A stretch of 7,524 nucleotides of DNA from NCBI GenBank assembly GCA_003523945.1, contig DOFS01000472.1:1-7524 (forward strand), written 5' to 3'. The notes beneath the pieces are model-generated. The model had not been told where the DNA came from. It did no database searches and saw only the letters and a list, made by a program, of their open reading frames with translations. The position numbers and the translations under genes are program-made. Of the stretch, positions 1 to 5,239 are shown one piece after another (the first letter of the stretch is position 1; every line of letters begins with the position of its first letter). This DNA comes from Nitrospiraceae bacterium. GTDB lineage: Bacteria > Nitrospirota > Nitrospiria > Nitrospirales > UBA8639.

Positions 1-491
1 TCAGCAGCTCATTAACCGGCGGCGCCATTCTGGGAGATCGCATTCGCATGCAGCACCATTCGTTGGATGAGCGTGTCTACATCCGGAGCATGGGCACGAG
101 AGGACACCGGGGTGGCCTGGCCATGGCAACACGGGACGCCATTCACGTGCTCGACGCTGCCGGGTATGATGTCGTGTTGGTTGAAACCATCGGGATGGGA
201 CAAGAGGAAGGTGAAATTGCCCGGATAGCCCAAACAGTGGTAGACGTCGTCGCTCCCGGTCTTGGCGATGACGTCCAAGCCATGAAAGCCGGAATCCTGG
301 AAGTGGCCCATATCGTCGTGGTCAATAAGGCCGATCATGCTGGAGCCCACGAAACCCTTCAGTCGCTGCGGGAATGGGTGCCAGAGGTGTTGCTGGCGAC
401 CGCCACGACCGGAGAAGGCATCCCATCGTTGGTGGAGGCCATTACCCGCCACCAACAGTCCCTTGAAGTTGAGGCTCCCGTTTCCGGTTGA
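1..491 (+). CDS. meaB: MeaB-type GTPase (methylmalonyl-CoA mutase chaperone), 3' part
   Basis: Partial gene entering from the left edge; the first in-frame codon is at position 3 and the stop is TGA 489-491. MeaB (also annotated ArgK or LAO/AO transport ATPase) is a cytoplasmic SIMIBI-class GTPase that guards and reloads the B12 cofactor of methylmalonyl-CoA mutase-type enzymes. Visible hallmarks are the family block TGGAILGDRIRM (about 15-50), SMGTRGHRGGLA (about 87-122), the switch II-like ETIGMGQEE (183-209), PGLGDDVQAMKAGI, the guanine-specificity motif NKAD (324-335) and a G5-like ATATTGEG. The P-loop lies outside the window. The protein ends about 20 residues after the G5 region, whereas characterised members carry a further 50-80-residue helical dimerisation arm, so this copy looks short at the C-terminus. 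The mutase gene is not in view and may lie to the left. Family assignment is secure; the substrate mutase is inferred. Confidence 0.92.
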   Translation, partial: SSSLTGGAILGDRIRMQHHSLDERVYIRSMGTRGHRGGLAMATRDAIHVLDAAGYDVVLVETIGMGQEEGEIARIAQTVVDVVAPGLGDDVQAMKAGILEVAHIVVVNKADHAGAHETLQSLREWVPEVLLATATTGEGIPSLVEAITRHQQSLEVEAPVSG

Positions 492-902
492 ACGTGCGTA
501 TTCCCTGCTGCGGGGAGCTAAATTGAAAATGGTCTTCTGGTTTTTCTGTGGGTAGGAGAATGGGTTACGCGTTCGTTAGGATCGAACTCTTTGGGTTGGT
601 CAAAGACAGGAGAGAGGAATGACGTGGTTGCCTGCTCTATTGGCTACTCCGCTACTGGTTCCCTCTGGAGGTCGGACGCCTGCCACCTGGCCTCTGGGCG
701 GACGATGGAATTAATCGGCGGGCCTTGTCTGAGCCCTTCGGTAAGACTCAGGATAAACTCAGCGAGTTGGCCCGCCCACCTCGTCGTCGCGTCCGTCCAA
801 TCTAATGAGCTAGGTGGGGCGTCAATGGTTTTGGGTTCTTTTGCCAAAACAAAAGGACCTCGGCTGCCGGGCCGAAACCCGGCGACTTAAAAATTAAGAA
901 TC
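492..902. other. Intergenic region with repeat copy 1
   Basis: No convincing complete gene. The left part (492-670) holds a short reading frame at 619-714 that begins with a strong Shine-Dalgarno (AGGAG 608-612, 6 nt before ATG 619). Its product starts MTWLPALLATPLLVPSGG, which reads like the start of a signal peptide or membrane segment, but it runs into the repeat and stops after 31 residues. The right part (675-883) is palindromic repeat copy 1, described separately. No clear intrinsic terminator for the upstream GTPase gene is seen. Confidence 0.5.
675..883 (-). repeat. Long palindromic dispersed repeat, copy 1 (inverted)
   Basis: First of three related elements. Read on the minus strand it has, in order: a GCCGGG...CCCGGC hairpin (866-883), a GGTCCTTTTG/CAAAAGAACC hairpin with one mismatch (834-859), the sequence CCATTGACGCCCC, a long outer stem (GACGCCCCACCTAG pairing with the complement of GACGCCTGCCACCTGG) and an inner stem GGCGGGCC/GGCCCGCC (718-725 with 769-776). 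Between the inner stem arms is a 30-bp insert, GAGTTTATCCTGAG...CGAAGGGCTC (731-760), absent from that place in copies 2 and 3 but present just after copy 2. Reading frames crossing it on both strands are by-products of the repeat. The right end lies 19 nt before the IDO start codon. Confidence 0.85.
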
Positions 903-2105
903 ATGCCACCTGCACCACGTCAACGAGATTCGTTATCACATTTTGAGATGTCCGAGGAACGCGGATTTTTGCCTGTCCCCGACCCTCTTTCTTCTTGTTC
1001 TCTCTGCCCTGATCTGGAATGGCTCGGCGGACAACTACCTAAGCTGCTGGCTTCCCGCCAACTCCGGAACACCATAGGCACGATGCAGGACCTCATTCCC
1101 GGCAAGAAGGACGACTGGACCGTCATCACCTACCGATATGCCAATCGCATCCTTTCCTTTGCTGCGCATGGCTACATTTGGGAAAATCCGGATCAACCCC
1201 TCGACCGGCTCCCGGCCAACCTTGCTGTGCCCTGGTGTGAGGTGTCACGCCGGTTAGGCCGATCTCCCGTTTTGTCGTATGCCTCCTATGCGTTGGACAA
1301 CTGGCGTCGTCTCGACCCTAATCGCCCGATTGAACTCGATAATGTCGTGTTGTTGCAAAATTTTCTGGGTGGATTGGATGAGGAGTGGTTCGTGGCCGTC
1401 CACGTCGACATTGAGGCGAAAGCAGGAACAGCCATGGCCGCCATTCTTCGGGCGCAGGAAGCAGCGGAACGGGATCATTCCGGTGAGGTGACCAAGGAAC
1501 TCATGACTCTGGCTTCAACGATGGAAGGAATGTGCCAGACCCTGGATCGCATGCCCGAGCGGTGTGATCCCTATATGTATTATCACCGCGTGAGACCGTT
1601 TATTCACGGCTGGAAAAATAATCCGGCCCTTCCCAATGGGCTCATATATGAGGGTGTGGAAGAATACCGAGAGGAACCGCAATTTTTCCGAGGAGAAACC
1701 GGTGCCCAAAGCTCAATAATTCCGGCGATGGATGCCGCACTGGGAATTACACACGCGGAAGATCCCTTAACCGTGTATCTTGCCGAGATGCGCCAGTACA
1801 TGCCGCCTGCCCACCGCGCCTTTCTCGAACGGTTGGAACATCAGCAGGACCATGCCGGCCGTCCCTTGCTGTCCGGATATATTATGGATCACAAATCCAA
1901 CAAGCCCGACTTATGGCAGGCCTATCACGAATGCGTACAACTTCTGGCACGGTTTCGAGCCACACATCTGGACTATGCCGCAACCTATATTCATCAGCAA
2001 AGCGAGAAGCAATCCACTAATCCCACCTCGGTAGGCACCGGCGGCACCCCGTTTATGGAATATCTAAAGAAACACCTGGAAGAGACCAAGTCAATCGGGC
2101 AGTGA
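903..2105 (+). CDS. Indoleamine 2,3-dioxygenase family haem enzyme
   Basis: Complete 400-residue bacterial IDO, a soluble haem dioxygenase that cleaves the indole ring of L-tryptophan with O2 to N-formylkynurenine. Motifs in order: ERGFLPVPDPL near residues 19-29; LGRSPVLSYASYALDNW (118-134); the distal-pocket segment WFVAVHVDIEAKAG (162-175); YYHRVRPFIHGWKNNP (226-241), with R231 matching the substrate-carboxylate arginine of human IDO1; GLIYEGV; GETGAQSSIIPAMDAALGI (264-282); MRQYMPPAHRAFLERLE (296-312); RATHLDYAATYI, with H355 as the expected proximal haem ligand; and TGGTPFMEYLK at the end. Length matches the family. ATG 903 has only a weak ribosome site; the next ATG (948) would remove LSHFEMS, which resembles the usual lead-in to ERGFLP, so 903 is preferred. 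No kynureninase or formamidase is adjacent. Inverted repeat copies flank the gene closely on both sides. Enzyme family is secure; tryptophan as the physiological substrate is inferred. Confidence 0.93.
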   Translation: MPPAPRQRDSLSHFEMSEERGFLPVPDPLSSCSLCPDLEWLGGQLPKLLASRQLRNTIGTMQDLIPGKKDDWTVITYRYANRILSFAAHGYIWENPDQPLDRLPANLAVPWCEVSRRLGRSPVLSYASYALDNWRRLDPNRPIELDNVVLLQNFLGGLDEEWFVAVHVDIEAKAGTAMAAILRAQEAAERDHSGEVTKELMTLASTMEGMCQTLDRMPERCDPYMYYHRVRPFIHGWKNNPALPNGLIYEGVEEYREEPQFFRGETGAQSSIIPAMDAALGITHAEDPLTVYLAEMRQYMPPAHRAFLERLEHQQDHAGRPLLSGYIMDHKSNKPDLWQAYHECVQLLARFRATHLDYAATYIHQQSEKQSTNPTSVGTGGTPFMEYLKKHLEETKSIGQ

Positions 2106-2165
2106 GCCAGCGGGTGTAGTCCTTCCAATAAACTTCCTCTTTTTTAGGGGCGAAAAATCGCACGC

Positions 2166-2348
2166 GCCGGGTTTCGCCCCGGCAGCCGAGGTCCTTTTGT
2201 TTTGGCAAAAGGACCCAAAACCAGTGACGCCCCGTTCGGCCTCATTGGATTGGGCGGATGCAGGGAAGAGGGCGGGCCAACTCGCCAGGCTCAGACAAGG
2301 CCCGCCAAGAAAGAGAGCATCTTCCCATAGGACCGAACGGCAGGCGTC
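2166..2348 (+). repeat. Long palindromic dispersed repeat, copy 2
   Basis: Plus-strand copy. Order: GCCGGG-TTTCGC-CCCGGC hairpin (2166-2183), perfect 10-bp hairpin GGTCCTTTTG-TTTTGG-CAAAAGGACC, CCAAAACCAGTGACGCC, a long outer stem from 2226 to 2348 (GACGCC then CCGTTCGG on the left; CCGAACGG, a CA bulge and GGCGTC on the right) and inner stem GGCGGGCC/GGCCCGCC (2271-2278 with 2299-2306). Hairpin sequences are nearly identical to copy 3, but the middle of the outer stem differs and both arms changed together. It faces copy 1 across the IDO gene, so the hairpin ends of both copies point at IDO. Confidence 0.88.
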
Positions 2349-2565
2349 GCGAAAACCCGCGGAGTCTACCCTGAGTTATGCCGAAGGGCTCAAACAATGC
2401 GCGACTTTTCTCCGGTGTCGGCTGCACTGCTCGGCCACACCACAAGGCCAGGAGAGACTGCCGAAACTATGTGCCCCTTAATTATAATGGGCAACTCGCA
2501 GAGTCTGCCCTGAGGTATGTCGAAGGGCTCATGCAAGGCCCGCCGATTGATGAGAGGAGCGTCGG
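2349..2565 (+). repeat. Partial repeat module with two copies of a 30-bp motif
   Basis: Two diverged copies of the motif also seen inside repeat copy 1: GAGTCTACCCTGAG...CGAAGGGCTC (2362-2391) and GAGTCTGCCCTGAG...CGAAGGGCTC (2501-2530). The second sits in the same context as copy 1: GGGCAACTCGC before it, and CAAGGCCCGCCGATT then AGGAGCGTCGGAC after it. It therefore looks like the 3' half of another repeat element. Between them, GGTGT-C-GGC and GCCACACC (about 2415-2443) form a further short imperfect hairpin. Confidence 0.6.
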
Positions 2566-2781
2566 ACAATGGGAAAAATAGAGAGGACAGGGAATTCAAT
2601 GACGGGAATCCTTGGGGAATTATTTTGAATCACTAAAAATCCTTTGTTGGGCAGGCCGTTATCACGTCACCTTTTTGGAATGTCGTCTTTACTTCTTTCC
2701 AAAAACTATTTCAATGGCATCGGTTGCCATATACGGACTCAGGCCGGTCTTTTTCCACAATTGAGCTTCTACGTCGCGAGG

Positions 2782-3093
2782 TCAAATCAATGAAGGGGTT
2801 AACATTTTGCTCGGACCGTTTAAGGGGTAGGCTACATCATCCAATACTATCCATATCAAATTCCGTTCAACGCCACTAAAACGAGTACGCGGATCGTACA
2901 CAAACACACCTTCTCCCTTCGGATTAGGTTTTGTTTTGAATTCGCGTCCCCCAACATCAAGTTTATTGGGTTCCAGCGCTTGAATCACCACACCTCTCGC
3001 GTATTGATTGTCTTCCGCTACTACTACTAACGGAAAGGCCGCGAACACGATGAAAGGATTCATTAGAATGGCGAGAAGAAGAGTTCGATCCAT
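2782..3093 (-). CDS. Small exported protein, unknown function
   Basis: 103-residue protein not recognised as a member of a named family. It starts MDRTLLLAIL and has a hydrophobic stretch to about residue 25 (PLVVVA), followed by EDNQ, which reads as a Sec signal peptide probably cut near VVVA|ED. The mature part (about 77 residues) is rich in short beta-prone segments (GVVIQALEPNKLDVGG, GVFVYDPRTRFSG, LIWIVLDDVAYPL) and has no cysteines, suggesting a small periplasmic or outer-surface beta domain. ATG 3093 was chosen because AAGG lies about 9 nt upstream and the signal peptide begins right there; an in-frame ATG at 3150 would add 19 residues without signal-peptide character and overlap the HEPN gene. 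It lies 53 nt downstream of the HEPN gene on the same strand and could share its transcript, but its own ribosome site and its secretion suggest an unrelated job. Confidence 0.65.
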   Translation of the reverse strand: MDRTLLLAILMNPFIVFAAFPLVVVAEDNQYARGVVIQALEPNKLDVGGREFKTKPNPKGEGVFVYDPRTRFSGVERNLIWIVLDDVAYPLNGPSKMLTPSLI

Positions 3094-3146
3094 TTCAGGT
3101 ACCTTATTAAACAAATAAGAATTCCATTTGATTAACCACACTGGCA

Positions 3147-3722
3147 TCAAGATTCGAGTTGGTTTTCCGTGAGGCGTAGTGCACGCGTGGCGATCTCTCG
3201 GATAGGAACAAGTGCTTGCCGAACCACCGCAAGATCGTCACCGTCTTCCGCCTTAGATCCGTGAACGAGGTTCGAACGAATGAGGTATTGAATCTTGGTA
3301 AGCGCAACTAACCTTTCTACCGGAGGATCACCCGCCATAAGGGTTTTTTGAGCGGCTCGGCCTTCTTTATCCTTTCCCCGGTCAAAGTTATTGCATGTCC
3401 GCTTGTCCATCCGCTGAATCGGCTTTCGACTCGAGAAAAACTCGATCTGTGGTTGGACAACCGCGAGAATCTCTTGGGCTTCGTCAGAGGTAAATTTGCG
3501 AACAAGATGCTCCACCTGCATTAGGTCTCCCGGATGGGACCCATTAAATCCAGAGATTTGATCGGCTTGCGCCCACGCAAAGTAGAGCGCATTCAGGGCA
3601 CTGAAAGAAAAGAAGTAGCTGGCAAACGAATCTGCGCTTTCCTCGCCGCGTTTAAGCCACCTCTGAGCAATGATAGCCTGAAAGGACAGCAAGTTAAAGC
3701 AGGGGTTGACCTGATCATCCAT
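3147..3722 (-). CDS. HEPN-domain protein (Apea-like), putative RNase toxin
   Basis: 191-residue, mostly helical protein. Near the C-terminus is KIQYLIRSNLVHGSKAEDG: the R-x4-H pattern RSNLVH (R149 and H154; nt 3261-3278) followed by HGSK is the signature of HEPN domains of the abortive-infection/Apea-like kind, normally preceded by a helix (ERLVALTKIQYLI) and followed by another (DLAVVRQALVPIREIATRAL), as here. HEPN proteins with an intact R-x4-H are commonly metal-independent RNases acting as toxins or defence effectors; catalysis here is inferred from the motif. ATG 3722 overlaps the stop of the upstream gene by 8 nt (ATGGATGA), typical of translational coupling; alternatives are ATG 3737 and TTG 3758, and none has a strong Shine-Dalgarno. 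The coupled 253-aa protein would be the natural antitoxin, sensor or partner. It is not a recognisable MNT nucleotidyltransferase, the usual HEPN partner. Confidence 0.75.
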   Translation of the reverse strand: MDDQVNPCFNLLSFQAIIAQRWLKRGEESADSFASYFFSFSALNALYFAWAQADQISGFNGSHPGDLMQVEHLVRKFTSDEAQEILAVVQPQIEFFSSRKPIQRMDKRTCNNFDRGKDKEGRAAQKTLMAGDPPVERLVALTKIQYLIRSNLVHGSKAEDGDDLAVVRQALVPIREIATRALRLTENQLES

Positions 3723-4476
3723 TGAATGTGTGCCCATAATGTTTTCGAACTTTGGCAATATCGGTCAGGAGATCTTCAAGGGTGAAGGTGCGCAATAGTA
3801 CGTCGCGATACTGCTCCGTCATTTTCTCTAGCTTCCGTATGCGGTTTAATGGATCTTCAGACCGGAAATAGCTACTTAATTCCTTAAAGAAAACATCCCC
3901 GTCATGGATGCTCACATCCACCACGGTTTTTTGACAACCATTCCATTCATACAGATATTGTTCCACCTCCGCACGATTTTCTGGTGGCGGTTCAGCAGAA
4001 AACCACAACGTGCGGTAAACACCATCGTCGGTAGCGGGAAAGGCACTAGGATCTGTTTCCAATAGGGGAAGCCTCCCTTCCCCAAGAAGTTGTTCGGCTT
4101 GAAACAGAATGCTGAATTTTCCCGGGATGATGTGACGATACGTTTCAGCAAACTGGTTGTCCAGGATACGAAGTTCGTCGAATAGGTCCGTCAGAAGAGT
4201 CTCCATCACTGCGAGATTGGACGACTGGCGTGCTAGCAGGGAGGCGATCCGGCTAGGGTTCAGGTAGAATCGACGGTGTTCATTTGCGCGCTCATGGCTT
4301 TCTAAGGCCGCTCGTAGCTCATCTAGCAGGACGCGGTAGAGTTCAATGATCTCGTATGACTGCACAAGAACTAGGTGCAGTCGTGCCGCAGTGCGACGAT
4401 TTCCCCGCCTGCGTACGGCGTCTGCGATAGAGACGAAGTCGAGCTTTTCTAGCAAGTATTTTAGTAGTTCTAGCAC
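3715..4476 (-). CDS. Mostly helical protein of unknown family, coupled to HEPN gene
   Basis: 253 residues, not recognised. It starts at GTG 4476 (first residues MLELLKYLLEKL) with the purine-rich Shine-Dalgarno AGAGGAAG 6 nt upstream; no better start is seen. Residues 1-115 are predominantly amphipathic helix with an arginine cluster (RRRGNRR, 22-28) and a long helix (about 30-65) ending ESHERANEHRR. The middle (120-195) is more mixed, with a proline-rich turn (AEPPPEN) and a beta-like VVDVSIHDGD. Residues 195-245 are again helical and charged (NRIRKLEKMTEQYRDVLLRTFTL as two halves) and may form a coiled coil. No signal peptide, membrane segment, P-loop or nucleotidyltransferase GSx10DxD motif was found. 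The 8-nt overlap with the HEPN gene implies the two proteins are made together and probably interact; an antitoxin or sensor role is inference from position only. Confidence 0.72.
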   Translation of the reverse strand: MLELLKYLLEKLDFVSIADAVRRRGNRRTAARLHLVLVQSYEIIELYRVLLDELRAALESHERANEHRRFYLNPSRIASLLARQSSNLAVMETLLTDLFDELRILDNQFAETYRHIIPGKFSILFQAEQLLGEGRLPLLETDPSAFPATDDGVYRTLWFSAEPPPENRAEVEQYLYEWNGCQKTVVDVSIHDGDVFFKELSSYFRSEDPLNRIRKLEKMTEQYRDVLLRTFTLEDLLTDIAKVRKHYGHTFNG

Positions 4477-4482
4477 TTAAGG

Positions 4483-4490
4483 CTTCCTCT
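4483..4490 (-). promoter_or_regulatory. Ribosome binding site deciding the GTG start at 4476
   Basis: On the minus strand AGAGGAAG is followed by CCTTAA and then GTG. The spacing of six bases and good complementarity to the 16S rRNA tail support a GTG start for the 253-residue protein. Confidence 0.65.
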
Positions 4491-4557
4491 CCACACCCAC
4501 CCGCTAACAAATTCTGGATAAATCCGCATAAGAATCAATATGTGATTTCCTGACCCC

Positions 4558-4563
4558 ATAATA
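4558..4563 (-). promoter_or_regulatory. Candidate -10 element for the leftward gene cluster
   Basis: TATTAT on the minus strand matches the sigma-70 -10 consensus at five of six positions and lies about 80 nt upstream of the GTG start. No good -35 stands at 17 nt; that place is instead occupied by the inverted repeat 4570-4600. If real, the promoter would need an activator or be controlled by a protein bound to the palindrome. Confidence 0.25.
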
Positions 4564-4569
4564 CTCCAC

Positions 4570-4600
4570 AAATGTTCGCGAATAATCCGCAAGAACATTT
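4570..4600. promoter_or_regulatory. Inverted repeat: operator-like site or terminator
   Basis: AAATGTTC (4570-4577) and GAACATTT (4593-4600) are perfect complements; GCG (4578-4580) and CGC (4588-4590) extend the stem across an AA bulge, leaving a 7-nt loop. On the plus strand it is followed by more T residues (to 4604), so it could act as an intrinsic terminator for plus-strand transcription, although no plus-strand gene is seen just before it. On the minus strand it lies directly upstream of the candidate -10 of the HEPN cluster, fitting an operator for autoregulation. The two readings are not mutually exclusive. Confidence 0.45.
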
Positions 4601-4631
4601 TTTTAATGATTTGCTATCTATCGACCATTTC

Positions 4632-4885
4632 TCATGGAGTTCTCTTATGCAGATCAGCATAAAACCCTTTCTTGATGGGTTCACATCCCATCAGGTGGAC
4701 TGCAGGTCCGCCTGCCTTCATTAGAAGGACATGGGTATTGATCATCGTCGTTTTGACTTCGCGATACCCCATAATTCCTGAACGGTTCGAAGGCCAGAGC
4801 CGCTTTCGAGCAGGTGCGCGCCAAAGGGACGGCGAAACGTCTGGCCGTTAGACGGGTTGACGATCCAACCTTGAGCCATGCCGCC
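4632..4885 (-). pseudogene. Tyrosine recombinase remnant, integron-integrase type, C-terminal part
   Basis: Read on the minus strand, 4885-4773 encodes GWIVNPSNGQTFRRPF then GAHLLESGSGLRTVQEL, which lines up with the C-terminal catalytic block of IntI/XerC-like recombinases (family form: GI..P...HTLRHSFATHLLE.G.DIRTVQELLGH). A one-base loss near 4766-4772 shifts the frame, after which 4768-4683 continues as GYREVKTTMINTHVL and KAGGPAVHL, matching family REVKTTMIYTHVLNRGG. Catalytic positions are damaged: the HxxR histidine is Q, the next conserved H is R, and the nucleophilic tyrosine of the IYTH motif is N. The reading can be followed to a stop at 4632, though homology is lost after about 4690. 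The N-terminal two thirds are missing. It is a dead relic, but marks this as a region once visited by a mobile or integron-like element. Frames of 80-120 codons overlapping it are not separate genes. Confidence 0.75.
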
Positions 4886-4929
4886 TTGTTCCCCTTTGCC
4901 ATCAATATTCCTGAAGGGTGAGTGCGTTG

Positions 4930-5044
4930 TTCTTGTGTGTAATTGTTCCTTCCGTGTCCTGGCACTCTTATTCCCTCGGGAATTCCAGTACACACAAAGA
5001 AGCCGATCTCAATGTAGGGGATTCTTGAATAAGGAAGGAACAAT
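4930..5044 (+). promoter_or_regulatory. Possible RBS-sequestering leader with competing helices
   Basis: Two adjacent segments each have a complement downstream. TTCTTGTGTGTA (4930-4941) pairs with 4989-5001 (TACACACA then GAA, one bulged A). ATTGTTCCTTCC (4942-4953) is a perfect 12-base complement of GGAAGGAACAAT (5033-5044), which contains the Shine-Dalgarno and the first two bases of the start codon of the 61-codon frame at 5043. The order of the arms makes the pairings cross, so they form a pseudoknot or, more likely since no loop separates the 5' arms, alternative structures. A small ATTCCC/GGGAAT hairpin (4970-4983) lies between. Pairing is seen directly; regulation of translation is inferred. 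Confidence 0.4.
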
Positions 5045-5228
5045 GTCAAGAAACTTTCGATGGGTAATCGGGCGCATGGTTGAGGAAGGGAGGGATCATT
5101 CAGATCTTATGATTCTGGCCTTACAGCTTGACAATATGTATCGGAAATCCATCTTGGGAGTGACAGAAAAAAAACCGCTGGCAGGTGAATGCATCGCATG
5201 TGTGTACCCAGCTCTGGGGTCAACGTGA
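5043..5228 (+). CDS. Small hypothetical protein (61 aa)
   Basis: Begins MSRNFRWVIGRMVEEGRD at ATG 5043 behind a strong ribosome site (AAGGAAGGA, 5031-5039). Residues 1-37 read as a soluble helical segment (HSDLMILALQLDNMYRKS); the tail (EKKPLAGECIACVYPALGST) looks less protein-like, has two cysteines and ends 12 nt before repeat copy 3, so the original C-terminus may have been replaced. No family is recognised. Support comes from the ribosome site and its perfect upstream complement, not from homology; it could be a chance frame or the 5' piece of a broken gene. Confidence 0.4.
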   Translation: MSRNFRWVIGRMVEEGRDHSDLMILALQLDNMYRKSILGVTEKKPLAGECIACVYPALGST

Positions 5229-5239
5229 TGTTCTATGTT

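Larger units (their letters stand above)
2106..2781. other. Intergenic region with repeat copy 2 and a partial repeat module
   Basis: No gene is supported here; long open frames at 2197-2600 on both strands are produced by GC-rich repeats. 2106-2165 is a short spacer after IDO, 2166-2348 is repeat copy 2, and 2349-2565 is a partial module. The rest (2582-2781) lies between convergent genes and holds two inverted repeats: TTTTTGGAA/TTCCAAAAA (2672-2680 with 2697-2705) and a small ATGGCA/TGCCAT hairpin (2714-2730). Either could end transcription arriving from the right, but neither is a textbook terminator. Confidence 0.6.

Noticed and set aside
591..890. 99-codon plus-strand frame and 67-codon minus-strand frame before IDO
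   Set aside because: Both are generated by repeat copy 1; similar peptides appear wherever the repeat occurs.
2197..2600. Several open frames of 67-94 codons on both strands
   Set aside because: They lie on the palindromic repeat and its partial module, differ between strands only as mirror images, and show no domain or ribosome-site evidence.
4681..5049. 122-codon minus-strand frame as a protein gene
   Set aside because: Only the final stretch lies on the recombinase relic, in the wrong frame for most of it; the rest has chance composition. The region is better explained as a frameshifted pseudogene.
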